The notes: generated from the sequence alone by a model not told the origin. A stretch of 64,000 nt of DNA from Peromyscus leucopus (GCF_004664715.2 NC_051079.1:60876660-60940659), one strand, 5' to 3'. Positions 11,339 through 24,216 are shown, numbered from the stretch's first letter. Program-made: numbers and translations.

Positions 11339-11668
11339 TGTCATGGTTTGACTATGGCTTCTCTCATCCCCCATGTGTGTTATCAAGAAGAGGGACCAAG
11401 TTAAACCTTGTAGAGGTGATCAGGGCTCTGTCCTTGTGAACATTAATGGGTTACCTCCAGAGTGACTCTGCTGTACAATCCAGCTTGACTTGAGTCTCTC
11501 TCATACCCCTGTCTTGTACGGTATGGGGGTGCCTTGCACTGCCAGCAAAAAACCTGAGGCTGACCCTTGACCCTGGTTCAAAACTGCATGCTAAAATAAA
11601 TGTCTTTTTTAAATACCTCACACAGCCTGTACTATTCAGTTACCAGCAACAGAGAACAGAGTAAAACA
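11339..11668 (+). mobile_element. MaLR-type LTR (ERVL family)
   Basis: The element starts 'tgtcatggtttgactatggc' and ends 'agagtaaaaca', with the polyadenylation-like 'ctaaaataaatgtc' before the end, the usual MaLR layout. Five flanking bases on each side are 'gtatc' and 'gcatc', a four-of-five match to the 5-bp duplication expected for ERVL. Length 330 bp. Confidence 0.7.
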
Positions 11669-11734
11669 GCATCTATAGTAAGAAAAAAATATTAGTTCCA
11701 ATCTCCTCGACACATTTTTAATTTTTCATGTTCT

Positions 11735-11930
11735 CTTCCAATTTTATTCTTTTTTATTTTATAACTTAATTTAATTTTACATATCAGCCACGGATTCCCC
11801 TGTCCTCCCTCTTCTGCCCCCTCCTTCATCCTCCCCCATCCCCTCCCCCCCCCCCACCCTGTTCTCATCTCCTCCAGGGCAAGGACTTCCCCAGGGATTC
11901 AGCTCAGCCTGGTAGATTCAGTAGAGGCAG
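11735..11930 (-). mobile_element. LINE-1 3' end, antisense, 5'-truncated
   Basis: The plus strand begins with a T-rich run and continues 'ttaattttacatatcagcca', then a C-rich tract and 'ggattcagctcagcctggta'. The same sequence occurs at 54280-54784, which carries a clear target duplication, so both are truncated copies of one LINE-type 3' end. Confidence 0.65.
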
Positions 11931-12094
11931 CAGATGTTAAACATCACATCATAGATATGACTTTTCGTTATTTGTTGTAATCTAAAATATGCTATAAATG
12001 TTCTTCCACTTTTTTTATGTCTCTAAAAGTATAGTGTGCTTAAAAATTCCGTATTGATTGTTGAGTTGCCAGAGCACGGGCTAATATCTCTCCA

Positions 12095-12354
12095 GGGGCT
12101 AAAAAGATAGTTTACTAGGTAAATCACTTGCTGCCACAGCATAGGGTCCAGAATTCCACCCCAGCACATACAAAAAGAAGTCGGGCATGATGATATGTGT
12201 TGCAATCCCAGTGCTGAAGAGTCAGAGTCCTGAGAGTTGCTGGCCATATGGCCAATTGGCAAGCCCTGGATTCCAGTACAAGAGCCTGTTTCAACCAAAC
12301 AAGGCAGGTGGTGAGGAGCAACACCTGAGGTTAACCTCTGGTCACAGCACGTAT

Positions 12355-12356
<2 letters not shown>
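12095..12356 (+). mobile_element. B4 SINE
   Basis: A tRNA-like head ('ggggctaaaaagatagttta') is followed by a B1-like middle ('gtcgggcatgatgatatgtg', 'gcaatcccagtgctgaagag') and the B4 3' end ('cacctgaggttaacctctgg'). It ends in the (CA)n tract. Confidence 0.8.

Positions 12357-12403
<47 letters not shown>
12357..12403. repeat. (CA)n microsatellite
   Basis: About 23 pure CA units at the end of the B4. The 125-codon minus-strand frame here translates the SINE and this tract. Confidence 0.97.
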
Positions 12404-12407
<4 letters not shown>

Positions 12408-12507
12408 TAAAAGTTCCACCAGTGAGGATGCTGGTTGGCTGATGGAGACCTGAACTTGGAGCCTGAGGACTTGGGTTTTTCATTTACTCCTTTTTAAATG
12501 TTGTTTT

Positions 12508-12713
12508 TCTTTTATGTGTATATGCCTTTTGCCTGCATTTATGTATCTGCATCATGTGTGGGGCTGGTGCCCAGGGAGGCCAGAAGAGGGTATCATATCC
12601 CTTGGAACTGGAGTTATGGATATTTTGAGCTACCATGTGGGTGTTTGGAATCAGACCTGGGTCCTCTGGAAGAGCAGCCTGTGCTCTTAACCACTGAGCC
12701 ACCTCCCCAGCCC
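12508..12713 (-). mobile_element. B3 SINE
   Basis: Minus orientation: on the plus strand 'gtgcccagggaggccagaag', 'tggaactggagttatggata' and 'aaccactgagccacctcccc', the last being the complement of the tRNA-like head. Confidence 0.85.
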
Positions 12714-13127
12714 TCATTTCTTCTTTGAAAGCACATTAACTTCCAAGTACTTTGTTCTGTCACTCTTAACTAGCATCCTACCTCTTAGCTGAGTTTCCCT
12801 GCTTCTCCAAACTCTCCCATTCCCTTCAGGGTCAAAGTTTAAAGAAATCACTCTACTCCAAGTCAGTTTTCTCATCTAGAAAACAAGGAAGGAGAGCAAA
12901 TGAAGGCCCCGTCCTGAAGGACTGCGGACGAACCAAGACAATATGTGAGAAGGCATTGTAAACCACCAAGAACTAGATCCCTGAGTGTTAAACTGTGTCA
13001 GCATGTTTGATAGCTTTTTTCCTTTTATTTAGATGGTATCCTTGGTATAATTTACCAAGACAGAATTGTGGCCTCTCAGAATATGTTCATTATCACGGCT
13101 CATGATGAATAAGTCTAAATTGTTTAG

Positions 13128-13490
13128 CTGGGTGAAGGATATTTGTCCTGTTGCTATGAAAAATAAAGACAAATTAAGAAAGAAAGGGTTTGTTTTGGTT
13201 TCCAATTCCAGGGTACAATCCATCATGGCAGCACAAAGCTGAGGTAACTGGTCACCTGTGCCACCTGCAGTCAGGCACACAGAGAGATGAATGCTAATGT
13301 TCAACCCACTTTCTTCCCTTTACTCAGTCCAGGACCCCAGCCACTGAAGGGTGCTGTCACAGTTAGAGGGGGTCTCGCCACCTCAATTAGCCTAATATAA
13401 AGAATGCATCAGCGGCACATCCATGGGCTTTCCTCAAGGGGCTTGTCGCCTATGTGATCAAACTGACAGTCAGCATTAGCCATCAGAGGG
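13128..13490 (-). mobile_element. MaLR LTR (ORR1/MLT-like), antisense
   Basis: The plus strand contains 'gttgctatgaaaaataaaga', 'acaatccatcatggcagcac', 'cagtccaggaccccagccac' and 'tcaattagcctaatataaag', the complement of a rodent MaLR LTR ending in the usual 'gtcaacttgaca'-type start region. Boundaries are approximate. Confidence 0.6.
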
Positions 13491-13976
13491 ACCCTAAAAA
13501 CAGATGAAATGAGCAAGGGTAAGATGTTAAGATCAATTCATGGCTTCAGTATTTTCAGATATTCACAAACGGGCAGATGTGTGCATAAATGGGTAACTAC
13601 AAGTACACATGTGGATCCCCATCCATGTGATATGCATATGCAATACATAATGACTTGTTTAGAAAAACGTCAAGCCCGACAACTATCGAGTTCAAAATGA
13701 AACTGTGTGAGTACCCATACAGCTACTCTGCACAGCCTTGTCCACCCACCCACAGTCACTCTGCACTAGTGACGCATCCCACAACAGGGGTTGGGAAGGG
13801 GAAGGGGGAACTCCCATGGCCACACTGTGGAGCAGTGTCACGTAAGCAGGATGCAGATGAAGAAAGGTGGGCGTGACAACCTAGCTTCTCTGTGGCCTGA
13901 GACCCTTCGGCTCCGTGCACCCCTTCAGCAAAAGATCTTTAAGAAATTCTCACTTTCCTCTCAAGGGGAAGGGGAC

Positions 13977-14318
13977 TGTGACAGTTTTTAGTGTCAACTT
14001 GACACAACCTAGTGTCACCTAAGAAGAGGAAACTTCAGTTGCAGAATTGTCTCAGATTGGTCTGTGGCCATGTTTGTGAAGGATCCCCTTGATGTGGGAG
14101 GGACCAACTCACTGTGGGTGGCACCATCTCTGAGTAGGTGAACCAAGGCTGGCTAAGAAATCCATCTTGAATGAGCCAGTAAAATTTTTTCCTCCATGCT
14201 TTCTGCCTGGGTTCCTGCTTTAGTTCCTGTGTGACCTGGAAGTATAAACTAAATAAACTCTTTTCTCCATGTATAAATGTTTTTGATCATCACAACAGCA
14301 CAAGACAAGACTGGAACA
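13977..14318 (+). mobile_element. ORR1-like MaLR LTR
   Basis: Starts 'tgtgacagtttttagtgtca' and continues 'acttgacacaacctagtgtc', 'cactgtgggtggcaccatct' and a late 'aaataaactcttttctcc', ending 'gactggaaca'. The flanks are 'gggac' and 'ggaac', a four-of-five match to a 5-bp duplication. Length 342 bp, normal for ORR1. Confidence 0.75.
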
Positions 14319-16814
14319 GGAACTGTTTCCTCCCTGCATGATGTCATGCTGATGCACCTCTGTGTGAATAGTGACCATGTATACAGTGATGGCTGAAGAA
14401 CAAGGGCTTGCTAGCTCCACAGGAGACCAGGCCATGAGCAGGTAGACATTCAGAAGGACAAATATCCCAGTCCAGGGTCAGGAAGCAGGGACAAAGAAAC
14501 AATGCTCACGGCCACACACCAAGACCCTTGCTGAAATGAAAATCAGTTTTACAGATCATTGAAGCACCTATGTGGCAGATCTATGGTAAGTCACCAGGAC
14601 AGTGGAGGAACACTGAACCACGAAGGCCTACAGTCTGCCAAGACCAGTTTTTCAACTGTGCATCATCCCTGTACCTAGCTACACCTTATTTTACTTTTGA
14701 TGGGGCTGATCAATCACTTAGAAGCCACTCCTAAGGAAGACAAGAGGCCCAGGGATGTCAGATGAAACTAAATGAACTTCAAATCATTAAAGAGTATTGG
14801 ACAAACTCCTAACCTCTCTTCTCCTTAGTTTTCATATAAACGGGAGAAAATGCAAACCTCACTTGCTGGATACATAGAGACTCTTTAAAGGATCTGAGTT
14901 ACGTTACTAGACGCATTTTCCAAAACCAACATTTGGAGCCTAGGAATGCAATGACTGTTTTATATAATCACTTTAAAGATCCCCCTGCTCATACATATTA
15001 AGTAAATAGCATAGTAATAAAATTTGGGCTTTCATTGTTCTTTCCATGAAACCTCTAATTCAATTTAGCAGCATTGTGGACACAGGAGTCAAGCTCTGGT
15101 CTCAATTACTGAAAGACAATACTCCAATCCAAATGAATGATCTTCTGAAACCTGATGTGACTCCAGAATACAACAGGCCAAAACATCACCTCATCATGAT
15201 ATGTGTGTGTGGGGGCGGGGACTATGAAGAAATTGCTCACAGGTTGAATTTTTCCAGAGAATGGCTATAGGAAAAACACAAGAAGCATTTTAATTACTGA
15301 TTTCAATCCTTATGCCCTTATACTACAACTGATTTCAATTCAATGGAGTTGTTCAAGTTGCATCTCTAAAATCCCTGGTCCATCCTCACAGACTGAGGCG
15401 CTTAAACTATTATTTACAAGTTACAGCATCTCTGTTCCATGGGTTTAGTTTCTCTCAAATTATAAAATCATTGTGCCAATGTCGCAGTAAATGATATTTC
15501 TCATTAATTGTGGATACGAGGGAAAATTCTAGTCAATGAGACATGGAATTCTGATGGGAAAAGTTTTTGGAAGCATTTCTCCTTCCTGGCAAAAGTTGAA
15601 ACCTTTTCATCCTCTTTCTCCCGGCTTCCTCGCCCTTCCTTCAGTTCTGACACAGTGACAGGAGCAGTGGCAGCTGCTTTGTGATCAAGTAGAAAGGGCT
15701 GGGAGATTGAAGGGACACAAGCCTTACCAGCACTGAGCCGCCAGGCTGGTACTCACTACTCTGCCTCCTGCTACATGAAAAGCAAGTAGATCCTGATTTG
15801 TGTCTTGTGTTTGGGCAGTTAGGTTATACTCAAGCCGATAAAATCCAGGCTGATATACTGGCGTTTCATTCCCTCAAGGTGATTTTGACTCAGATGTTCC
15901 CTCAGAGTTCCATGGGAGAAGTGTCCTCTGTTACACAGGCTTTACTCACACCAGTCCTTGGAGAATGGCAGCAGCCACCCACCTCTCACTGTGTCTCTAG
16001 ATGCCGACCATGAAAAATACATACTGTGTAAACACACATGCACACTTAGCAGAAAACGCCCTACATCTACTTGAGTGAAAGTACAAAAAGCAAACAGTAT
16101 CAGGGCAGAGTAGCCATGGCACTTTTGTGGGAAAGCAAGTACCGCCTACTTAGGAAATAGGGAGAGATAAGCAAAGCAGAGAACTGGCTGGACAGTAAAA
16201 ACACTATCCAACCTCAACTATTTCTGTAATTAGTGGCACCATGCCCAAGTACAATGGTTCATTATAGAGTTGATGGAAAATATTCTAGTGTGTCCGTGGG
16301 TCCACATCCTCCTTCACCTCTTCTCTCTCCCAATTCATAGAGCTGCTGAATGGAAGACTTCCTTGAGTCAGTTGACTATCTTGTGCCTACCTCCTATCTC
16401 TCTTGATAGCCACTGATATGATCCAGTGTAAGTATAATCTCTCTGTTGCATGGGGAGCCTTCAAAGACCTTTGAAAGTTGATGCTTCAAGCTCATGCCCT
16501 TCCAGGTCCACAGATTATGAATGTATAGAAGCTCAACTCTAGCTACCTGACATGATGCTCAGAACACAAGAAAAACGCTTTGTGCTAGTCAGTCCCTACA
16601 CCTTTATCCAGGCTTGGGAAGTTTTTCTGACTCAGAATTCATTGATGAATATTCTCCATGTATCTGATTTTCATTTACTTACCATTTTAAAAAATGTTAA
16701 TAGTATATTACTATGTCCGTGCGATAGAGTGCATGAAACTATATACACACCCATCAATGAGTGAATGCACAAACTCTGAGTCAAAGATCAGTAAGTGTTT
16801 TGTTGTTTTGTTTT
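14319..16814. other. Unassigned intergenic sequence
   Basis: This stretch lacks young repeats. I saw no gene; the open frames at 15046-15270 and 15798-16013 resemble no family. An AT-rich piece at about 15410-15560 ('ttctcattaattgtgg') has the look of a possible conserved non-coding element, but that cannot be tested here. Confidence 0.4.
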
Positions 16815-16945
16815 TAAAAAGCACGTGAAGTTGGGAGGGAAAAGTGATGGTGTGAGGTCTGAGAGAAGTTGGAGGGGAAAGAATAGGGATCGATTTGGTC
16901 TAAACACTTTAGATGTATGTATGGAATTCTCAAACAAGAAAAGGC
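16815..16945 (+). mobile_element. LINE-1 (Lx-like) 3' end
   Basis: A short plus-strand L1 3'-UTR piece: 'agttgggagggaaaagtgat', 'gaagttggaggggaaagaat' and 'tggaattctcaaacaagaaa' next to the A-rich end. Confidence 0.55.
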
Positions 16946-17298
16946 TGTACCGCACTCAAATGTTTATTTTCTGGTTCAACATTGGACTATAGTTATGTAG
17001 GTATTATCACACTGGGCAAAGTTATGATAAGGAGACACACAGACCTCTGCATTGTTTCTGCAAATTGCTACAAGACTATAATTGGTTCACAATAAAATGT
17101 TTACTTGAGAAGCTCCAGAAGCACTCTAGATAAGGGCACTCTGCTTTTGTCAGTATACCTTAATACTAGCCATTGCACAATAAACTGAGCGCCAAGAACA
17201 AGTGTACTGGGATTATTACTTACATCAATATCTATATCCCTGTTTTTCATTTGTCCTTATATACTTGAGTACATAAATATATATATGTGTATGTTCAT

Positions 17299-17323
17299 AC
17301 ACACACACACACACACACACACA
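17299..17323. repeat. (CA)n microsatellite
   Basis: About 12 units, flanked by (TA)n-like sequence on both sides. Confidence 0.95.
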
Positions 17324-17689
17324 TATATGTCCAAGTATACAAAATTTAGAAGTATACACACACATTTTTCAATTTTTCACTGATTAGTTTTAAATTCAGT
17401 GTCTGACTGGTTGTAACCTTGAATCTTGATTCTATCATCCAGAGAATTAAACATCTTCTCATCAAGGCCCAGGGAATGCAGGTCCCCCAAGGACCCATTC
17501 TGCCTGCACACTCACTGAGTAAATTGTTAGAGGTCTTTGATGAGTATCACCATCCAAAGTTATTTCTATATTCTATCCACAGGAAAGTTTTCAAAACATA
17601 TGGATAGTCTTCAGAAAACTTTGTATACTTCCATAATCTACCGATATAGAAAAAAAAAAAAAAAAACACAACCCAGAAACAACAAACAA

Positions 17690-18470
17690 AAAGAACAATA
17701 AATTTGACTAAATATTTTTAAGGCCAACATAACAAAGCAAAATCTCAAATATAAAATAAAGAGAACAAATCCAGAGCTGGAAAAAATATTTGCAACAGAT
17801 GTTGAACAAAGAACAATTTAATTAGTAAACAACTTTCAAATCATTAATACAAAAATTAAGCAATGTAAAATGAACTAAGGATATGAGATGTTTTTAAAAG
17901 AAAACTACAAACAAAAAACAAACTTTTGAGATACTACTTCACCCTGCTAATGAATGAGTACAAATCAAATATTACAAGTATGAGTTTCCCCCTCATCAAT
18001 CAGAACAAGAATTATTTTTAGAAATGTACAGGCGAGTGATGGCAATGGTACAGAAAATGGGAATCTTGGGTCCTGTGCAGTCAGGAGAACATAGATAACC
18101 ACACTGGAGAGTACTTTGGCAACATCAAAATGCATATACACCTTGATTAGTCCCATTTGTTGGAATTTATCTTTTGAAACACTGTAAATAAAAGATGTAA
18201 ACACATTTGCTTCATTATTTGTCACATCATTCCTTGTAACTGCCCAGTGGACATAAACAATGCCAGTGTCTTAAGATGTCCATGAAACAGTAAAAGGTGT
18301 GAAAGAAATTTAGACAGTCATTAAAAATAATGAGACTGCTCTAGGGATATTAACATGGAAAGATCTCCAAGATACACAATTAAATTTATTCTAAAAATCA
18401 AACTGTGGACGAGTACACTTGCAGAGAGGGAGAACAACCCTGTAACTTTTCTCTTCTAGAAAAAATATAA
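17690..18470 (+). mobile_element. Old LINE-1 (L1M-type) fragment
   Basis: A decayed but recognisable ORF2 end and 3' UTR of an ancient mammalian L1: 'agagctggaaaaaatatttg', 'gagagtactttggcaacatc', 'tgttggaatttatcttttga' and 'catggaaagatctccaagat'. No frame is open over any length. Confidence 0.65.
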
Positions 18471-18545
18471 GAAATCTTACAGAAAGCCGTGGAGGCAGGG
18501 GTAGGGGGCTCAGCGGGCTTGTAGGAGATCATGGGTCATCTTTGC

Positions 18546-18642
18546 TTTTTTTTTTTTCAGTGTGTCTGTGATAGCCTAGGTTCATCACAAATTCTCAGCC
18601 CTCCTGCCTCAGCCTCCCAAGATCTGGGACCACCGTACATAA
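18546..18642 (-). mobile_element. Old B1/proto-B1 SINE
   Basis: A T-run followed by 'gtctgtgatagcctaggttc' and 'cctgcctcagcctcccaaga' is the complement of a diverged B1 or proto-B1. Confidence 0.6.
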
Positions 18643-18927
18643 CTCCCATCTTTTCTCTCTTCTTTATGCTTTATTGTGATTAAACACACGTGATGCTGTC
18701 TAGTGGCAACAATAAAACAATACAAAGCCGCATCAGTATGTTCGGAAGGTAGCGAGCTACTGGCGGGTTGTCATGCTTACTGCTCTTCTTCTTGTTCACA
18801 TCCCAACCACCCAATGAAGCATCCTGTACTTTTTTTTTTCCCCAGAAATCAGTTTCAATCTGCAATCCAATTCTGATTTTTAAAGATTAGGAATATTTCA
18901 TTTACTTATCTCTATGGTTTCTCTAAT

Positions 18928-19172
18928 CAGGGGTTCTCAGCCTCCTAATGCTGTGACCCTTTAATACAATTCCTCATGCTGTATTGGCGATCCGCCCCCC
19001 AAACATACACACATAGACACCATAAAATTATTTTCATTGCTCTTCATAACTGTAATTTTGCTACTGTTATGAATTGAAATGTAAATATTTGATGCAGGGT
19101 GATCCTAAATGACCCCTGCAAAAGGATTGTTAGACCTCAAAAGGGTCGTGACCCACAGGTTGAGAACCACAG
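18928..19172 (-). mobile_element. URR1 non-autonomous DNA transposon (hAT group)
   Basis: The terminal inverted repeats are visible: 'ggggttctcagcc' at the left and 'ggttgagaaccac' at the right. Internal landmarks are 'aaaattattttcattgctct' and 'ttttgctactgttatgaat'. The family depends on transposase supplied in trans by hAT elements and is long inactive in rodents. A second copy is at 27612-27835. Confidence 0.88.
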
Positions 19173-19281
19173 CTCCAAGTACTATCAGCAATTTGGCCAT
19201 GACAGCAATAAATTCTTCTAACACTAAAAGTCTTCAAATCCTTCTCAAAATCTAATAAAAGTCACAGACCATTTTCCTCTC

Positions 19282-19312
<31 letters not shown>
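19282..19312. repeat. (CA)n microsatellite
   Basis: About 15 pure units. Confidence 0.95.
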
Positions 19313-19314
<2 letters not shown>

Positions 19315-19374
19315 ACAAAAACATTTGTGCCAAACTCCAGAGGTACCCCAGAAGCCCATCCTAAAGCCAGGTGC

Positions 19375-19550
19375 CTAAACTTGATCACATTAAGAATCAC
19401 CTCGGAGACAGATAAAACACATTACACTGGAACCCTGGCCCCGGTTACCCAGTGCAACAGGATTGTGAAGACTCCAAATAATAGGATCTCTGAATTCCCA
19501 GTGGGTTCTGATACAAATAATCTGGGGCCCACACTTTGGGAATGAAGTTT
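19375..19550 (+). mobile_element. MER5-like hAT-Charlie remnant
   Basis: 'acattaagaatcacctcgga', 'ggaaccctggccccggttac', 'gttctgatacaaataatctg' and 'cccacactttgggaatga' follow the order of an old MER5A-like mammalian hAT element. The copy is diverged and the call is by pattern only. Confidence 0.5.
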
Positions 19551-20535
19551 TCAAGATAGACTCCGTCCACCCCTGGAGAGGCTCGCACGTGTGAAAACTA
19601 CCAAGGGCTTCCTATCTCCCTCTTTCCCTGGACCTCCTTTCCCTCTTAGTCACTTGCTTAGCCCTTACAATTGCACCACCGGTCTTTCTAATGTAGCAGT
19701 TCCGGGTATAAAGTCACCTGACCCATCTTGCTTCTTCTCCAGGCTCCACAAACACCTCGGTCACCATTTTTTCTTGTTTTGAGCATTTTCCCACAAGCTC
19801 TTTTCTCTTCTTTGTCATTTTTTTCTGCTACTTTTATCATGGTTGCATATGGTATTCACCATGATGTTTAAGAGACAGTGTAGGTTTTATTTCTAGAGAG
19901 CTTCCCAAGTGTCCCTTTTTTGTCAGGCTGGGAGAATCATTTTAACTTGAACTTGGGTTTGTATGAGGGGGGCTCCTGCCTTGTGCTCATTAGTGTCTTT
20001 CCTCTCAAAGCCTGCTTTTCCAAACCCTGGGGTCTTTGTGGCTACTTCTCAGCAGTCACACTGCATGATGACACTACTACCAACCCCCAACCTTGCCCAG
20101 GTGATAGATGATCTCCCCTCCCATTGCCAGAATTACATCACTGTGGCAGCCTAGCCTTCATCTTCTCTTATTCCTAGAGACAACAATGTCCTTAAAGAAG
20201 ACTGGTGGAGAGCTCTCAGAGAACCGGGAGCAGATCTCTTACTAACATGGGTTCCCCTGACTGTGTGTCTTTGTGATGGTTTTGCAGTCTGCTTTAGAAC
20301 AGATCACCACAACCTGCCATGTCCACAGGAGACAACAGTCTGTAAAAATGCACCAAAAGGCTGCTTCTTAATGCATCCAGAGCCTTCCACATTTCAGAAA
20401 TCTAGGTGATAAAAGGACTGAGAAGGGCCGAACAGCCAGGTGCTTACACATCAGTAGAGCTATGCCAAAGCCTGGGAGACTGATCAGTACTTCATATATA
20501 TGCACAATATACCCACAAGTTCCCTCTTCATCTGG
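19551..20535. other. Unassigned intergenic sequence
   Basis: No gene or clear repeat. Two overlapping open frames at 19920-20154 have no recognisable features. Confidence 0.4.
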
Positions 20536-20960
20536 GCCTATGTCTCTTTCCTATTGCTTCAACAACAAATCATCACAAACCACAAAAACCTTATTGTGTA
20601 ATTCTACAACTCAGATGTCTCCTGTTAAGCAGTCCCCAGGCTGTGTTCGCATTGCCACATGCTGGATGCTTTAACCAATACAGCTTTATTTCTCTAATTC
20701 TAGGGCCCAAGGTCAAGGTGGAGTTGTTTTTGCCGAAGCCTATATTCTTAGCTTATAGGCGGTCTCCCTGGGTCCTCACATGGTCCCCCTTCTCTATGTA
20801 CAATATGCTCTGTGTTTCTTGTATCTCTTATTGTGTTCAAATTTTCTCTGCCAAGAAGGATGCTAGGTTAGGGTACTTCCTATGGGGCCTCCTTTTAAAA
20901 TCACCATGTCAAATGTCCCATCTCCAAACACAGGCACATTCTGGGATACAGAGGCTTAAG
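20536..20960 (-). mobile_element. MLT1-like MaLR remnant, antisense
   Basis: The plus strand resembles the complement of an old mammalian MaLR LTR: 'ctattgcttcaacaacaaat', 'cagctttatttctctaattc', 'gtcctcacatggtccccctt' and 'tcccatctccaaacacaggc'. The 110-codon frame at 20643-20975 falls inside it. Confidence 0.5.
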
Positions 20961-21317
20961 ACTCGTGGTAATTAAATACATGTACCAGCTTGCTGAGGTT
21001 AAGCGGTGCCTAGATGACTGATAAAACTTTGTCTCTGAGTATGTTTGTGAATGTTTCTAAAGTGGTTAGTAATTGTATCAGTGGATCAAGAGTGGACAAG
21101 AACCTAGGCAGAGCAGAAAAACAGAGGAAGAGTAAGTTCACGTCCCCTTTTTGAACTGGGCCATCTGCCATTGTCTGTGTTCACTCAGTGGGTCCTCTTG
21201 TTCTCAACCTTCAGAATCAGACTAAATTACATCACCAGATTCCCAGTTCTCTGCCTTGCAGATGACATACTATGGAACTTCTCAGCCTCCTTAACCACGT
21301 GCGCCAATTATCATAAT

Positions 21318-21322
<5 letters not shown>

Positions 21323-21380
<58 letters not shown>

Positions 21381-21397
21381 CTCTCTCTCTCTCTCTC
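21323..21397. repeat. (TC)n microsatellite
   Basis: About 37 TC units with one CCC interruption, lying where the A-rich tail of the neighbouring ID element would be. Confidence 0.97.
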
Positions 21398-21469
21398 AGC
21401 TGAGGATCGAACCCAGGGCCTTGAGCTTGCTAGGCAAGCGCTCTACCACTGAGCTAAATCCCCAACCCC
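21398..21469 (-). mobile_element. ID SINE
   Basis: The minus strand is a near-consensus ID element: 'ggggttggggatttagctca' at its start, then 'gtggtagagcgcttgcctag' and 'ggttcgatcctcagct' at its end. ID elements derive from BC1 RNA/tRNA-Ala. The sequence is a SINE and not a tRNA gene, because it lacks the tRNA 3' half and is joined to a simple-repeat tail. Confidence 0.93.
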
Positions 21470-24142
21470 AAAAATGTTCCTCTTATATGCATTCATATAC
21501 AATTCCTGTTAGCCCTGTAAGACTTCACACACACACATTTTTCAGGGACATGACCACCATAACAGCCACAGCTGCAGAGGTATCCTCAAGAAGCAAAGAC
21601 AAAAAAAAAAAAAAGGTCACCCCAGGAAAGGCCTCGCCTGGGAGAAAACCACTGGTCAGGACAGTGGAGGGACTAGATGCATAGAGAAGAGGAGGGAAAG
21701 AATTAGAGCCTCAGGGGCAGCAGGAGCATGGTGAGCTAGCGGGCTGAGGAGAAAATAGAGTGGGATGTAAGACTGAGGGGATGAAGAGAAGCAAATCCCC
21801 AAGAGCCCAAGAAGCCTGCAGGAGGACTCAGTCCCGAGCTGCATACCAGTAAGGATGGAAGGTGTAATGAACCCCAGATAAGGCTACCCAGATCACATTG
21901 CTAATATGGGAAGTGTTCTCTGTAACTGGTGCTGGGACAAGGGAACCTGTGACACAGAGGAGACAGGGCACACAGGGAGACGGAAGCATTGTAATGACAG
22001 AAAAATCAGAAGTCTGAGAAGTGGATATCTACCTAGGAGAAAAGAGGTGATGGAAATCAGTAGAAAGTCACACATCTCCTCATCATAGGTGACCCCAAGA
22101 CCATTACAGCATCCCAGTCACCCCTATCTTATGCTGATAAGAGCTCAAATGCATTGAATTGTCTCCAGAGTTTGGAGATCATTGCAAAGATGCTGTCTGA
22201 ATGGTGCAAATTCTGTATAAGATCCTTACTATTGATGTAGATTTTCATTAAAGTGAGATCTGAATGAGGGCAGGTTAAAGGGTTAATTGCCTTCTCCCAA
22301 GAGAAAGAAACTAATTACATTTTCTTACACCAACAACCCCCACCAGCACCATCATCCTGCTGGCCTCCTGTTGATGAGCAATCTCTTTTTAATTTACATT
22401 TAAAACATTAGGCAAAAAGCCTAATTCCAGTTCTGTTCTCTGACAGCTCTCTCAGTGCTTGTGATGGGAGTCGCCTGATGTTAAAAAATAATGATAATAA
22501 CATCAATTATTCCTGAATATCAAACTCAGTCCAGGCCGTACCACCATCCAGGACCAAACAATAAGCAGACAAACACTCGTGTGCGCAGGCTTACACCACT
22601 GAAATTCACCATCAGAAAACCACTGTAAGCCACCAGGGTGAATTCTCGCAGACTCTTTCTCTTAGTCCCCTGCAAGCGCCTACAGCCCTCCAGGGATGGC
22701 CTGTTCCGCATTCTGGGAGGGTGTGTGAAGGATAACTGTCAGGGTCTCCTGTACTCCTCAGTCAGCTCCATGAGCAAGTATGAAGAGATTACATCATGGT
22801 CACACCTGGGCTATACCATTTCCCCAGGTAATAGGAAGGAGACTGCCACATGGCAGAGAAAAGCACTGTCCATCTTCTCCTTAAGGATGGCTACTTCCCA
22901 AGTGACAGACTGTAACTCAGTAGCCCCCTGGATGGCTCAGAAAGGTGATTACTTGAAGAATGGACCGTTGTTTCCATTTTGCAACGCTATGTTTCAGAGA
23001 AGCATGTGAAACTGTATTGTTCTTGAAAAAAATCACAGCAAACTGCATCAGTCCAAGGCATGCAACTTCCAACAAGGAAGATCTCAGAACATCCCTTCCA
23101 GGCGGGTCCCAGACAGTGATCCTGCTGAGGACATTTCTCCATCTACCTTCTTAACAGTCTTATACCCTCCAGGAACCAAGAGCACAGAGCAGTCAGGCTG
23201 CTAATCTTCAGCCAGTTCGAATCTTTGCTCTTGGTTCATGAACTAGAACCTAAAATTTTACATTGGTCCTCTCCCATTTGACGTTCAGAGCCTGCCCTTA
23301 GGTGTCAGATTGAAAACCACCTTGAACCACCTCACAAAGCTGGAGGGGGTTACTGGACCATCTACAAGCCGAAGCTGCCCACATCACAAGGTTGTTGTGA
23401 GTGCTAAGTAAGATAACACACAGTGAGATACGCCTTCAATGGGCAATGGAAATTCACCACTAGCACGTCTCTCTCTCATCATGTTGTATTCTGATTGTCT
23501 GGCACGTTTCTGTTTTATCTCTGATGTCTCCTTAAACAAACCCATGTGCTCCCCCAGTTTCCAGGGCTACATTTCATTAACTATTAATTGTCCCAGCACC
23601 CTGAACAATAGACAATCCTCAGCCAGCAAGAACCATACATGTGGTAAATTACTGAATGATCAATGTAGCCAGTGTGGATCAGCCTGCAAAAAGAAAACGT
23701 CCCGCCCATTTCACATGTGCAGAGGAAGGAAGGGCTCTTCTTGGGAGTGGGAGTCAGCTAACCCTGGGGTGTCCAGAGAAAACCTGGCAAGTAGAGGTGG
23801 AGAGTCCCAGACATCATCGAACTGCAATTAGGAATTTGATCTGGGATCCCGATGAGAAAGAACTTCCTAGGGGCTAGAGAGGAGTGACAGCTAACTCAGC
23901 CTCTGTGGAAATGAGGAGGATTGGGTATGACCATCCATCATGGAGGGTGATTCTGCTTCCTAAGGACTCATGGGAGAAGCAGAGGCTGACACTGTGCGGT
24001 GAAGATTCTGGGAGTGGATGGGAGCTGCAGGGGATTGCTTCTGTGTCCCTGCTACAATATGATGCCTTACTGTACAACTAAAAATATTGTGGACTCTAGC
24101 TTTTTTTTCCCTCAGGCTCCAAATGCAAACACATTTTCCATC
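21470..24142. other. Unassigned intergenic sequence
   Basis: The stretch is poor in young repeats. An AT-rich segment at about 22300-22510 ('ctttttaatttacatttaaa', 'aaaagcctaattcc') could be conserved non-coding DNA. Open frames of 120-130 codons (22638-23009, 23439-23831) have no recognisable homology or coding structure. Confidence 0.4.
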
Positions 24143-24216
24143 TGTCTATCTGTCTTTCTCTCTCTGTGTGTCTGTCTCTCTCTATCTCTGCCTCTCTATG
24201 TGTGTGTATGTCTCTG

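Noticed and set aside
13791..13991. Coding exon candidate in a moderately GC-rich stretch
   Set aside because: Two overlapping frames are open and the segment abuts an ORR1 LTR; no supporting motif was found.
21398..21469. tRNA-Ala-like sequence
   Set aside because: It is an ID SINE: it lacks a tRNA 3' half and ends in a simple-repeat tail.
22638..23831. Open frames of 123 and 130 codons
   Set aside because: No homology recognised, no exon-like flanks; consistent with chance in unassigned DNA.
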